This document shows positions 1-8,030 of a stretch of 34,681 bases of DNA, piece after piece; position 1 is the stretch's first letter; every line of letters starts with the position of its first letter. Position numbers and translations under genes: made by a program. The notes beneath the pieces were generated by a model that was not told the origin of the DNA, searched no databases, and saw only the letters and a list, made by a program, of their open reading frames with translations. The stretch covers positions 1 through 34,681 of the forward strand of contig DASUFF010000181.1 in the NCBI GenBank assembly GCA_036274695.1. The letters run 5' to 3'. This DNA is from DASUFF01 sp036274695 (GTDB taxonomy: Bacteria; UBA10199; JACPAL01; GCA-016699445).

Positions 1-1634
1 GCGCTTAAGTTCAGATGATTCCAGAGATCGGCGGAGACCGCCGTCTCCACGCCTTGGATGCGCGCCTTGGAAAGGTTCTGGGCCTGGATCGTGAATTGGG
101 AGGTCTGAAGCAGCTGGATCAAGTCGTCCACGCTGTTGAAGTAGTAGGAGATTTCCCAGCGCACGGGTTTTTTGACCAAGATGGCGCCGATGTCCCAATT
201 AAAGGATGTTTCCGGCTTCAAGTTCGGATTGCCGACGAACGTCCCTTGATCGCCGAAGAGTTCCGAGAAGCTCGGGATGCGGAAGGAGCGCGAGACGTTG
301 GATTTGATCGTCAACCAGCCCGCCGCGCCCCACGGCAGGTACTTCACGCCCAATTTCGCGCTCAGCGGGTGATGCGCCGTGGACGGCGCGCCGCCCTGCT
401 CGTCGAAGATGTGCTCGGTGCGGATGGAGGGGTTGAGGACCAGACACTCGTTCGCCAGATAGATTTCGTCTTCAAGGGCGAAGCTCACCGTGTTGCGGAG
501 GCTGTGCGGGCCGGAGGAAGGCGTGTTCGAAAAATCCTCCGGGAGGAACTGCTCGCCGCGGTAATCCAACGCCGCCGTGAAGCGCTGATGCGTTCCCCAG
601 AGCCATTCGCCGAGCAGGGTCGAGCCGTATTGGAAGGTGTCGTCGTCGTTGTCTTGGATGCCCAGGCCGATTTCGCCGAAGGGATCGGAGAATTGCTGCT
701 TCTGGTATTGAAAGAAGGGGATCAACGAGAGGGCGAGGCTTTTCCAAATCTCCCGCTTCTTGAATTCCAGGGAAACCGCGTCACGCGTGGTCGAGAGGTT
801 GGCGGTGTTGGACGTCAACGTGCCCAAGCCTGGGATGCCGCGGTCTTCCCGGAAGAATTGGTTGTTGAATGATATGTGTAGGGGCGCATGGCCATGCGCC
901 CCTACGGGGGCCCATTCGAATTTCGTAAAAAGGTTGTGGCGGTTGAAGTCGTTGTTGGCCCGTTTGTCGACCGTGTCATCGGCCGTATTGAAGGGCGTGC
1001 CGTGATCGTTCTCGAAGGTGAAGTCGCCGTCGCTGTGGGTGAAGGTGTAGCCGGCCTGATAGGCCGTCGTGGAAAACCGTTGGGCCTGGAGGGCGGTGCC
1101 GGAGATCGTATTGAACGAGCCGTAGGAGGCGCCGAGCGTCGTTGTGCGGCCCGCGCCCGCCTTTTTCGTGACGATGTTCACCACGCCGCCGATGCTCGAG
1201 GATTGGAAACGGGCCGGCGCCGCGCCTTTGTAGATTTCGATCCGTTCGATCTGATCGACGGGGATCGTCGCCACGTTCACCGCGCCGCCCTGGCCTTGAT
1301 TCAGCAAAATGCCGTCGACATAGACGGCGACCTGTTCCGAAGTCGACCCACGGATGGAGACGGTGGCGAAATCGTCCAAACCGCCGCGGCGCTTGATGGC
1401 CACGCCGGCCTGTTCCTCTAAGACTTCGGGAAGGTCGGTCTTTCGGTCTTTTAAGTCATCGGCGGTAATGACGCTGGTGAATGCGATGGAGTCGTAATCG
1501 GCGGCCGCTCCGGGGCCTGATTGAGTCTCCGCGCCGGCGTGAACTTGGACATCACCCAGCGATCGCTCTTCGGCCTGAACGATACCGCAAAGGGTGAGGA
1601 GGCTGATGCCGAGTAGAATCGCGGAGCGTTTCAC
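1..1634 (-). CDS. TonB-dependent outer-membrane receptor (C-terminus outside window)
   Basis: Energised uptake of a siderophore, cobalamin or similar ligand across the outer membrane is the usual role of this family; the ligand cannot be read here. The GTG start at 1634 follows an AAGGA ribosome-binding site. The product opens with a signal peptide (MKRSAILLGISLLTLCGIVQA) and then a plug domain with the typical stretches VSIRGSTSEQVAVYVDG, QIERIEIYKG and GGVVNIVTKK at about residues 85-165, followed by beta-barrel sequence rich in alternating aromatic residues. The frame stays open to base 1, so about 544 residues are visible and the end is missing. It lies 40 bp behind the Fic gene on the same strand and is probably co-transcribed with it. 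A 28-bp palindrome (878-905) is inserted in frame at about residues 244-253. The plug pattern is close to BtuB-type receptors. Confidence 0.9.
   Translation of the reverse strand, partial: MKRSAILLGISLLTLCGIVQAEERSLGDVQVHAGAETQSGPGAAADYDSIAFTSVITADDLKDRKTDLPEVLEEQAGVAIKRRGGLDDFATVSIRGSTSEQVAVYVDGILLNQGQGGAVNVATIPVDQIERIEIYKGAAPARFQSSSIGGVVNIVTKKAGAGRTTTLGASYGSFNTISGTALQAQRFSTTAYQAGYTFTHSDGDFTFENDHGTPFNTADDTVDKRANNDFNRHNLFTKFEWAPVGAHGHAPLHISFNNQFFREDRGIPGLGTLTSNTANLSTTRDAVSLEFKKREIWKSLALSLIPFFQYQKQQFSDPFGEIGLGIQDNDDDTFQYGSTLLGEWLWGTHQRFTAALDYRGEQFLPEDFSNTPSSGPHSLRNTVSFALEDEIYLANECLVLNPSIRTEHIFDEQGGAPSTAHHPLSAKLGVKYLPWGAAGWLTIKSNVSRSFRIPSFSELFGDQGTFVGNPNLKPETSFNWDIGAILVKKPVRWEISYYFNSVDDLIQLLQTSQFTIQAQNLSKARIQGVETAVSADLWNHLNLS
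878..905. repeat. 28-bp perfect palindrome inside the receptor gene (copy 1)
   Basis: The half-site GTAGGGGCGCATGG is followed by its exact reverse complement. A second copy, differing by one symmetric base pair, lies at 21239-21266. In the minus-strand receptor frame it is read through as VGAHGHAPL without a stop or frameshift. Confidence 0.9.
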
Positions 1635-1674
1635 CGGGTCCTTCTACGGTGCTGGAGGAGGGCGCTGTCAATCG

Positions 1675-2868
1675 TTAAGCGGAAGGATAAAGTTTGGGAA
1701 ACCAGCGTTCCACGATGTTGATCGGAAAACCCAACCTCACCGCCCCCTTCGGAGTCTCCGAGATCAGTAGACTTCTTTTGACCAACTCATTCAAAACCGT
1801 TCTGGCCTGACGTTGGCCGTAGCCCGTCAGTTCCTGGGCGCGCCCTCTTTCGAACTCGCCCATGAGCCACGCCTCGCGCAGCAAGGGGAAAGACCGCTTG
1901 GGCAACCGTCCGGCGCGCTCCTCTTCTTCGGCGTAGAGCTGCATGCGCCGGGAAAGTTCGGTGGGGTCGAGAAGCGACGCCATGTACTCCACCTGATCGA
2001 TGCACGTTTTCAGGAAGTATTCGCAAAATTCGAGCAAGCCCTTTCCGGAAAGATTCCCCCGGCCGTCCAGATCGCCGGAGCGCGGCGTGTCCGCTCCCTC
2101 GAGGCGCGCGCGGTATTCGTTGACGGTGCGGGCGAGCCCGCGCGACACGGACCAGAGTCCGCCGCTTAAGCCCGTGAATTTCAAGTAGGCATGAGAAAGC
2201 AGCCGGGTGACGCGCCCGTTTCCGTCGAAAAAGGGGTGGATCCACAAGAGACGATGATGAGAGGCCGCCACGGCCAAGACCCTTCTTATTTTCGAGAGCC
2301 GGTCCGGTCGATAGGCCTCGTCAAACCGCGCCAGAAATTTCGAGAGATTCTCCGGGCGCGGCGGAACATGACGGCCGACGGCGACGGTTTCGCTCCTCAA
2401 TTCGCCGGGCGCCATTTTGATTTTTCTTTTTGTGTCCGGATCCTCCACCCACAGCATGTCCGCGGGAAGCCGGCTGCAAAACTCGCGATGCAGACGACGG
2501 ATGAAATCCTCGGACGTCAGGCCCGGATCGGCCGGGGATTCGTCGATCATCTTTTGAACTTCGATGTGGGCCCTGGCCTCCAGTTGCAGAGCGCGTTGTT
2601 TCGGCTGGGCGGAAAAATCCTTGGCCAGGGCCTTTTCGATATCGCGCGGGTGGGTGTCATGGCCTTCGATCAGATTGCTGTAATAACAATTCATCGAGCG
2701 GACCAGGTCTCCGACCGATCGCCGGACCACCGGGTGGATGTGGCCGGCCAACCGGTGGGCCTTCTCCGTCAACTCGACGGCCAAATCCTCCAAGGCCCCG
2801 GTTGCCTCTTCGGGCATCACCGGTTCCATCAAAGAAACGGATTCATTTTTGCCTATTTTTTTGCCCAT
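1675..2868 (-). CDS. Fic family protein (AMPylase-type) with C-terminal winged helix
   Basis: Fic enzymes transfer AMP, or less often another phosphate-containing group, to hydroxyl side chains of target proteins. The catalytic loop HPFFDGNGRVTR sits at about residue 211 and matches HxFx(D/E)GNGRxxR in full. Near the N-terminus SNLIEG matches the (S/T)xxxE(G/N) inhibitory helix, so this is a self-inhibited class II Fic protein. The last 70 or so residues look like a winged-helix DNA-binding domain (ELTGYGQRQARTVLNELVKR), so it may regulate its own gene. I chose the ATG at 2868; a TTG at 2898 would add ten residues. Neither start has a clear Shine-Dalgarno. The upstream sequence is strikingly AT-rich. 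The receptor gene follows 40 bp downstream. Confidence 0.93.
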   Translation of the reverse strand: MGKKIGKNESVSLMEPVMPEEATGALEDLAVELTEKAHRLAGHIHPVVRRSVGDLVRSMNCYYSNLIEGHDTHPRDIEKALAKDFSAQPKQRALQLEARAHIEVQKMIDESPADPGLTSEDFIRRLHREFCSRLPADMLWVEDPDTKRKIKMAPGELRSETVAVGRHVPPRPENLSKFLARFDEAYRPDRLSKIRRVLAVAASHHRLLWIHPFFDGNGRVTRLLSHAYLKFTGLSGGLWSVSRGLARTVNEYRARLEGADTPRSGDLDGRGNLSGKGLLEFCEYFLKTCIDQVEYMASLLDPTELSRRMQLYAEEEERAGRLPKRSFPLLREAWLMGEFERGRAQELTGYGQRQARTVLNELVKRSLLISETPKGAVRLGFPINIVERWFPKLYPSA

Positions 2869-2954
2869 TTTTAATTTAATTATACTCAATAAAAACAATT
2901 AATTATATAGAATTAATATTTAAATAGAGTCTGTATTTTGCCTATCTATTTGCC
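2848..2954 (-). promoter_or_regulatory. Fic promoter with duplicated 12-bp-period direct repeats
   Basis: On the minus strand TTGACA (2963-2958), a 17-bp spacer and CAAAAT (2940-2935) form a good sigma-70 promoter. Two 18-bp units of the form TTTGCC-N6-TTTGCC (plus-strand reading) lie at 2937-2954, over the spacer and -10 element, and at 2848-2865, starting just inside the Fic start codon. They agree at 16 of 18 bases and are 89 bp apart. This arrangement suits a repressor site; which protein binds is inference. Confidence 0.5.
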
Positions 2955-3016
2955 GGTTGTCAATGAGGGCCGTCTCGGTGGTTGAGAGAAGGACGGTGAT
3001 ACGGTAATCTCACTCC

Positions 3017-4492
3017 GTGATTTTCACGCGCGCGGTCTTCTCACGTCTCCTGGCGGGCGTCTACTTTCTTGCCTTTCTCTCGCTTTGGTTTCAACTGGAC
3101 GGCCTGATCGGCGCCGGCGGCATCCTGCCGGTGTCCCAGCTGATGGATCAGGCGTCATCCACGATCCCGGGACGCTTCGACCTTTTGCCGACGGTTTTTT
3201 GGTTCGCCTCCAGCGACCGCTTTCTCTACCTCGTTTGCGGCGGCGGCATCTTCCTGGCCGCGGTCGCCTTCCTGGGTTTCGCCGAGCCGCTCGTCTTCTT
3301 TCTCCTCTGGGCCTGCTATCTCTCGATCGTCGGCGTTTCCGGCGAATTCCTTTCGTACCAATGGGACAACCTCCTGCTCGAGACCGGCTTCCTGGCGATT
3401 TTCTTCGCGCCGTTCCGTTGGCGGGAAAAGCTGTCGAACGTCCCGCCGCCGTCGACGGTCATGGTGTGGCTCCTGCGCTGGCTCCTCTTCCGGCTGATGC
3501 TGCAATCCGGGCTGGTGAAGCTCTTGAGCCACGACCCGACCTGGGCCTCTTTTACCGCCCTCGATTACCACTTCGAGACGCAGCCGTTGCCGACGTGGAT
3601 CGGCTGGTACGCGCACCACCTGAAGCCCTGGGCGCACATGGTTCTTCAGGGGGTTATGTTTGCCGTCGAACTCGTCGTTCCGTTCTTCATCTTTTTAACG
3701 AGACGCTTCCGCTTGATCGCCTTTTGGCTGTTTTTGTTTTTTCAAATCGGCATCGCGCTGACCGGCAACTACGGATTTTTCAACCTCCTGACCTTCGTAT
3801 TGGGATTCGTTCTTCTGGACGACGACGCCTTCGGCCGGTTCCGCAAGGAGAGGAAGGCGGTCCAGGAGATCCTCACCCCCGACAACCGCGCCGTGCGCGT
3901 GGTGAAGGTGCCCAAGCGTTCGCGCCTGCCTCTCGTGTTCTTCGTTCCGTTCGCGGTCTTCATCGTCGCCGTCAGCGGGTTGGAGTGGGTCTCGCAGATC
4001 ATCGGAAGGCGTGTCACCAAGGAGCCCTTACGCAGCGTGCTGGTTGCGATCGCGCCGTTCCGGTCGATCAACCGTTACGGCCTCTTCGCCGTCATGACGA
4101 CCGACCGGCCGGAGATCATCGTCGAAGGCAGCGTGGACGGAACGGAGTGGAAGCCCTACGAGTTCAAATGGAAACCGGGAGATCCGGCGCGGCGTCCGGG
4201 TTTCGTGGCGCCGCACCAGCCCCGGCTCGATTGGCAGATGTGGTTCGCGGCGCTCGAGAGCTGCGAGCGGAACCCGTGGTTCACGAATTTCGAATACCGA
4301 CTGCTCCAAGGCTCGCCGCCGGTCTTGGATCTCCTGAAGATCAATCCCTTTCCCGACAAGCCGCCGCTCTACGTCCGTTCCACCGTCTACGACTATCGCT
4401 TCACTGACCCCGAGACGAAGGCCGCCGACGGGGCCTGGTGGCGGCGCGAGGCGAAGGGCGAGTACTGCCCGGTCTTGTCGTTGCCTCATTAG
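3017..4492 (+). CDS. Lipase maturation factor (LMF) family membrane protein
   Basis: Vertebrate LMF1 helps lipases fold in the endoplasmic reticulum; the role of bacterial members is not established. The 491-residue product has the family layout: an N-terminal half of hydrophobic helices (for example around residues 8-30, 65-100 and 225-265) and a soluble C-terminal domain with the family signatures YGLFAVMTTDRPEIIVEGS and PHQPRLDWQMWFAALESC. The GTG at 3017 is chosen because the next upstream GTG (2996) runs into a stop after three codons. There is no good ribosome-binding site. A weak TTGAGA-17-TAATCT promoter (2982-3010) would start transcription almost at this codon, so a leaderless message is possible. 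It is divergent from the Fic gene and 52 bp ahead of the LanM-like gene. Confidence 0.9.
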   Translation: MIFTRAVFSRLLAGVYFLAFLSLWFQLDGLIGAGGILPVSQLMDQASSTIPGRFDLLPTVFWFASSDRFLYLVCGGGIFLAAVAFLGFAEPLVFFLLWACYLSIVGVSGEFLSYQWDNLLLETGFLAIFFAPFRWREKLSNVPPPSTVMVWLLRWLLFRLMLQSGLVKLLSHDPTWASFTALDYHFETQPLPTWIGWYAHHLKPWAHMVLQGVMFAVELVVPFFIFLTRRFRLIAFWLFLFFQIGIALTGNYGFFNLLTFVLGFVLLDDDAFGRFRKERKAVQEILTPDNRAVRVVKVPKRSRLPLVFFVPFAVFIVAVSGLEWVSQIIGRRVTKEPLRSVLVAIAPFRSINRYGLFAVMTTDRPEIIVEGSVDGTEWKPYEFKWKPGDPARRPGFVAPHQPRLDWQMWFAALESCERNPWFTNFEYRLLQGSPPVLDLLKINPFPDKPPLYVRSTVYDYRFTDPETKAADGAWWRREAKGEYCPVLSLPH

Positions 4493-4528
4493 CGTTCACT
4501 CGCATTGACGACAACTTTTTCCGCGGAA

Positions 4529-4542
4529 GACCGATAGCGGTC
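4529..4542. repeat. Small inverted repeat next to the start of the LanM-like gene
   Basis: GACCG-ATAG-CGGTC ends two bases before the ATG at 4545. There is no Shine-Dalgarno in this interval, so the hairpin occupies the place where ribosomes would bind. A TTGACG hexamer lies upstream at 4505-4510, but no convincing -10 element follows at normal spacing. Confidence 0.4.
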
Positions 4543-4544
4543 GC

Positions 4545-5729
4545 ATGAACGCGATCCTGCCCCCTGCGGGACTCAATCGGCTTTTGGGCGTCAGCGAGCC
4601 CCTGGTCTTCCACGAGGCGGCTCCCGTCGGAGATCTCCATTCCTATTTTACGGTTCATGGCATGGATGTCGGCGCCACGACGGCCGCCGTGACGCTTTCG
4701 GTCCTCCGGAAGGGGGGAGACGGAAACGGCGAGGAGGAGATCCTCCCGTGGGAATTCGAGGGAGATTATCGGGGCCGGCGCGACGATCTTTGCCGCGATC
4801 TGGACGACCGGGTCCGCCGCCTGACCCGCGACGAAGGCGAATCGCTCTTTCAAAACCGGACCCAGCGCGTCTTATTAAAGGGCGAATCGTCGGGGAGACT
4901 TTTTCCGGTCTTTCACAAATTCGGAAGAAGCTCGGTGATGGAAGGAATCGGGCACGACCTCTTCCATTCCTTCGGGTTCCCGCAGCCGGAGGTCGCCTCC
5001 GATCCGTCAGGGAGCTCGGCTTGGATCGAAAACGTCGATGCCCGAAGGTTCGACGGCCTCATCGAAGAGCATTTCGACGAAAAAGATCCGAGGAAGCAAA
5101 TCTCCGAATGGACGGTGACGCCGTCGACCGGCATGGATTTTTTCCGCCTGGGCCGCGCCTCGGCCCTGATGTTCCTTTTGGGGAACGAGGATTTTCACGC
5201 CGAAAACCTCCTGTGGTTCCCCGAAGGGGGGCCGGTCCCGCTCGACATGGAGAGTCTGGGGCAGGCCGTCTTTTTCGGGAGGCAGCACCGGAAGGAGAGG
5301 GAATACGAACGGGCCGACGACGGACTATTCATCCTCAACGCGTTGAATTCCCTCCGGCGGGGACTCTTTAACAACAGCCAAGGGATTCCCATGACGCTGC
5401 CTTTGGATGCGACCGTCGGATTCGCCTTGGGTGTTCAGAAGCTCTTCGAGGCCTTCGAAGAGGACGAGGGACTTCGCGACGAGTTCCTCGCTTTTTTTCG
5501 GGAAGAGGGCCCTCCCTCGCCGTTATACGCCCGCGCCGTCCTTCGTCCTACGATGATCTACAAGCTTCTCGACGGTTTCGAGACGCCGGTGCCTCATTAC
5601 AGCGTTCGCCTCCCACGAGAGGAATTCGTCGGCTTCCTCGAAGGGCGGCTCGCTCAAGTCGGCCGCTTCGCGGCCCGATTCCGGGGCGACGCCCTCGGCG
5701 GCTATAAACCGCTCATGCTTTGGTGCTGA
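4545..5729 (+). CDS. Orphan LanM-type dehydratase-like (DUF4135) protein
   Basis: This 394-residue protein resembles the N-terminal dehydratase domain of class II lanthipeptide synthetases, which phosphorylates Ser/Thr of a peptide and eliminates phosphate. The clearest block is FFRLGRASALMFLLGNEDFH followed by AENLL and PVPLDMESL. It carries D216-x-H218-x-x-N221 and D234-x-E236, the spacing of the CylM kinase residues as I recall them (D347, H349, N352, D364, E366). R330 and T336 match the elimination pair R506/T512, and K125 in FHKFGRSS fits the VYKPR lysine. The DxH pair that usually precedes that lysine is not evident in place; GDLH at residues 27-30 is too far upstream to align simply. 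There is no LanC cyclase domain, precursor peptide, protease or exporter nearby. The substrate is unknown, and it could act as a kinase rather than a dehydratase. Confidence 0.75.
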   Translation: MNAILPPAGLNRLLGVSEPLVFHEAAPVGDLHSYFTVHGMDVGATTAAVTLSVLRKGGDGNGEEEILPWEFEGDYRGRRDDLCRDLDDRVRRLTRDEGESLFQNRTQRVLLKGESSGRLFPVFHKFGRSSVMEGIGHDLFHSFGFPQPEVASDPSGSSAWIENVDARRFDGLIEEHFDEKDPRKQISEWTVTPSTGMDFFRLGRASALMFLLGNEDFHAENLLWFPEGGPVPLDMESLGQAVFFGRQHRKEREYERADDGLFILNALNSLRRGLFNNSQGIPMTLPLDATVGFALGVQKLFEAFEEDEGLRDEFLAFFREEGPPSPLYARAVLRPTMIYKLLDGFETPVPHYSVRLPREEFVGFLEGRLAQVGRFAARFRGDALGGYKPLMLWC

Positions 5730-5765
5730 TTTGTTGACTCCCGTTAACGAAGAGTTCCGAAACGC

Positions 5766-6812
5766 GTGCATACTTTTCCGAGTCCGTCCGATAAGCGCGG
5801 CATGCCGCCGTGCCTGCCGATGACCTATCCCCAAAACTTCGTCAGCCGCTTCGCTCCGATGGCGGACGGCAGGATGGCGGTCCCCGCCGTCCACGTTCCG
5901 CCTTATCTGTCGTGGATGCATCAACCGGGCCGTATCCCCGAAGCTTCCGCCGTCATCGGCGGTCCGGACACGCGGGCCGCTTTCGATCTGAAGACGATGG
6001 CCGAGAATCTCCTGACCCAGCCCACGATCTCCGCCCTTCTCGAAGACGGCCAGGCGGTTCCCGCCCTCGAAGGAAGGGGGCTGCAATGGATGCGCGGCAA
6101 CGGATCGCTCTTTTGGTCGTCCCTGGGCGTCGGACACCGCCTCGTCTGCGCGAAGGACCTCGAATCGAAGGCCTTCGTCACCTTCAACCAGCACGGCCCG
6201 CCGTTGAGCGTGGAGGTCGGGAAAATCACCGACGCCGGACGATGCCGGCAGGATAACACGATCGACGCCGGAGGCCGCGTCTCCACCGAGTGTTTCGAGT
6301 TCGAGGCGTTTTACGGCGAGGACCGGGGCGCACGCCTGCCTTACTTCTCGGGCTGGCACTTCATGGCCGGAGGAATGGCGTGTTTCAGCGAGGCTTCTTT
6401 CCTGGTCGATCTCATGGAGCTTGCCTTGATGGTGAAGGGCGACCAAGGGCCCTTGTCCGTCTCCTTGGAGCTGACGGGCGGGGATGACGAAGTCGATCTC
6501 GGCATTTGGGACTTTCCGGAGGCCGACCAGACGATCGCGCTCGCCGGCTTTTCCCCGGTGGAACACGCGCTGATCAAGGCCTCCCGTTTGATCGCGGGAG
6601 ATCCTTTCCTTAAGATTTATTTCAATCTCCACCGGCGGGAGGATCCCGAAAGAGGGGGCGGAAAGCACGCCTTGCCCGTTTCCGTCGACGGCATCGTCTC
6701 GCGGGAGGCGCTGCTGGTTGGCTTCCACAACACCTCCAAGAGAGGATTGATGCGATTGCCGGCCGCCTTGGAGCCCGCCTTGACCGCTTTTTTCCCCAAA
6801 AGCGGCCAATGA
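5766..6812 (+). CDS. Hypothetical protein, 348 residues, next to the LanM-like gene
   Basis: I do not recognise this protein. It has no signal peptide or membrane segment, and contains five scattered cysteines (in PPCLP, LVCAK, GRCRQ, STECFE and MACFS). The body alternates beta-like stretches such as LVCAKDLESKAFVTFNQHG and GPLSVSLELTGGDDEVDLGIWDF, suggesting a beta-rich fold. The GTG at 5766 is 10 bases after GAAGAG; an ATG at 5802 is an alternative and would remove 12 residues. It lies 36 bp after the LanM-like gene on the same strand, so the two are probably co-transcribed and could be functional partners; that pairing is inference. Confidence 0.7.
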   Translation: MHTFPSPSDKRGMPPCLPMTYPQNFVSRFAPMADGRMAVPAVHVPPYLSWMHQPGRIPEASAVIGGPDTRAAFDLKTMAENLLTQPTISALLEDGQAVPALEGRGLQWMRGNGSLFWSSLGVGHRLVCAKDLESKAFVTFNQHGPPLSVEVGKITDAGRCRQDNTIDAGGRVSTECFEFEAFYGEDRGARLPYFSGWHFMAGGMACFSEASFLVDLMELALMVKGDQGPLSVSLELTGGDDEVDLGIWDFPEADQTIALAGFSPVEHALIKASRLIAGDPFLKIYFNLHRREDPERGGGKHALPVSVDGIVSREALLVGFHNTSKRGLMRLPAALEPALTAFFPKSGQ

Positions 6813-6850
6813 GCCTTGCCTGCGAGTTTCGAAGCCGCTAAATCCGCCCC

Positions 6851-7252
6851 ATGAAGAAACAAGTCGAAGCCGTCGCCGCCGTCATCGAGCGGGACGGGAA
6901 GTTTCTCATCACCAAGCGCATGGAAACCTCCCCCATGGGCCACTGCTGGGAATTTCCCGGCGGTAAGATCGAACCGGGGGAGACCATCGAAGAATGCGCC
7001 GTCCGGGAGTGCCGGGAAGAGATCGACGTCACCATCGTCCCCATCCGGCGTCTTCGGGAGGAGTACTACGACTACCCCCACGGTTTCGTTCATCTTTGGT
7101 TCGTTTTGTGCCGTCTGGAGGCCGGGGAGCCGAAACCCATCCAGTGTCGCGAGGCCCGTTGGATCGAGCCTCACCAATTTCCGGATTTCGAGTTCCCGCC
7201 GGCGGATGTCCGGGTCATCGACGATCTCATGAAAAACGGAAAATCCCTTTGA
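6851..7252 (+). CDS. mutT: Nudix hydrolase, MutT-like (8-oxo-dGTP diphosphatase type)
   Basis: MutT-type enzymes hydrolyse oxidised nucleoside triphosphates such as 8-oxo-dGTP and so prevent mutation. The 133-residue product is of normal family size. Its Nudix box runs from G38 to V60: GGKIEPGETIEECA followed by VRECREEIDV, matching Gx5Ex7REUxEExGU except that the last glycine is Asp59. The metal-binding glutamates of REUxEE are all present. The opening VEAVAAVIERDGKFLITKR and WEFPGGK are typical of MutT. The ATG at 6851 has no evident Shine-Dalgarno. Its stop codon overlaps the -35 element of the rpsU promoter. Substrate preference cannot be fixed from sequence alone. Confidence 0.88.
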   Translation: MKKQVEAVAAVIERDGKFLITKRMETSPMGHCWEFPGGKIEPGETIEECAVRECREEIDVTIVPIRRLREEYYDYPHGFVHLWFVLCRLEAGEPKPIQCREARWIEPHQFPDFEFPPADVRVIDDLMKNGKSL

Positions 7253-7277
7253 CAATCCGGGGGGTTCCTCATAGCTT
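7249..7277 (+). promoter_or_regulatory. Candidate sigma-70 promoter of the rpsU-yqeY-dnaG-rpoD operon
   Basis: A perfect TTGACA (7249-7254) overlapping the Nudix stop codon is followed after 17 bp by TAGCTT (7272-7277). The -10 element is weak (3 of 6), but position and spacing fit a promoter about 35 bp ahead of rpsU. Confidence 0.5.
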
Positions 7278-7311
7278 TAACCGCTTCAAAAAGTAAGCAA
7301 GGAGTGAGTTC

Positions 7312-7515
7312 ATGGCTGTTATCCGTGTTCGAGATGGAGAGTCGTTCGAAAGCGCCGTCCGGCGTTTCAAGAGGTCCTGCGAAAAGGCCGGCATCCTCTC
7401 GGAACTCCGCAAGAGGGAGCATTACGAAAAACCGTCGATCCGCAAGAAGCGGAAACAGATGGCGGCCCGAAAACGGGCGCTGAAGAAGGCCCGTCCCAGA
7501 GATTTCGGGGCGTAG
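7312..7515 (+). CDS. rpsU: 30S ribosomal protein S21
   Basis: S21 is a small basic protein of the 30S subunit that assists the initiation of translation. The 67-residue product has the typical opening MAVIRVRDGESFESAVRRF, the KSCEKAGIL-like stretch (here RSCEKAGIL), REHYEKPS, and a Lys/Arg-rich tail. An AAGGAGTGAG ribosome-binding site lies 5-10 bases before the ATG. It heads the classical macromolecular-synthesis order rpsU-yqeY-dnaG-rpoD, which links ribosome, primase and sigma-factor supply. Confidence 0.98.
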   Translation: MAVIRVRDGESFESAVRRFKRSCEKAGILSELRKREHYEKPSIRKKRKQMAARKRALKKARPRDFGA

Positions 7516-7556
7516 GGTCTTTTTCGTTTTTCCGTCCGGAATTGGGGGCTCCATCC

Positions 7557-8021
7557 ATGTCGTCCGAACCCGTCGTTTCTCCGTTAAGAGACGAATTCAA
7601 AAAGGCCCTGGTCGAATCGGCCAAGGCCCGCGACCAGGTCCGCCTGGACACCATCCGCGCCGTCCAATCCGCCGTCCGTTACAAGGAAATCGAGAAGAAG
7701 GGGACGCTGACCGATCCCGAGATCCTGTCCGTCATCAATACCCTCTGTAAGCAGCGCCGGGAGTCCATCGAGCAGTTCAAGAACGGCGGCCGGACCGAAC
7801 TGGCGGAGAAAGAAGCGCGCGAGCTCTCCATCCTGGAAAAATTCCTCCCCGCCCAGCTCTCCAAGGAGGATGTGGAGAAGGCCGTCGCCCAGGTCATCAA
7901 GGATTTGGGGGCTTCGGGGGCGTCGGCCATGGGCAACGTGATGAAGGAAACCATGAAGCGTCTCGCCGGCCAGGCCGACGGGAAGCTCGTGAACGAGATC
8001 GTCCGGTCCCAGTTGAAGTAA
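7557..8021 (+). CDS. yqeY: GatB/YqeY domain protein
   Basis: YqeY proteins resemble the tail domain of the GatB subunit of tRNA-dependent amidotransferase and may bind tRNA; their precise role is unsettled. The 154-residue product has the family stretches LDTIRAVQSAVRYKEIEKKG, KQRRESIEQFKNGGRTELAEKE, LPAQLSKEDVEKAV and GNVMKETMKRLAGQADGKLVN. The ATG at 7557 (MSSEPVVSP) is preferred over a TTG at 7542 because a G-rich Shine-Dalgarno lies at 7544-7548. It sits between rpsU (41 bp) and dnaG (9 bp), which is its usual place in many bacteria. Confidence 0.95.
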   Translation: MSSEPVVSPLRDEFKKALVESAKARDQVRLDTIRAVQSAVRYKEIEKKGTLTDPEILSVINTLCKQRRESIEQFKNGGRTELAEKEARELSILEKFLPAQLSKEDVEKAVAQVIKDLGASGASAMGNVMKETMKRLAGQADGKLVNEIVRSQLK

Positions 8022-8030
8022 GAAAAATTC

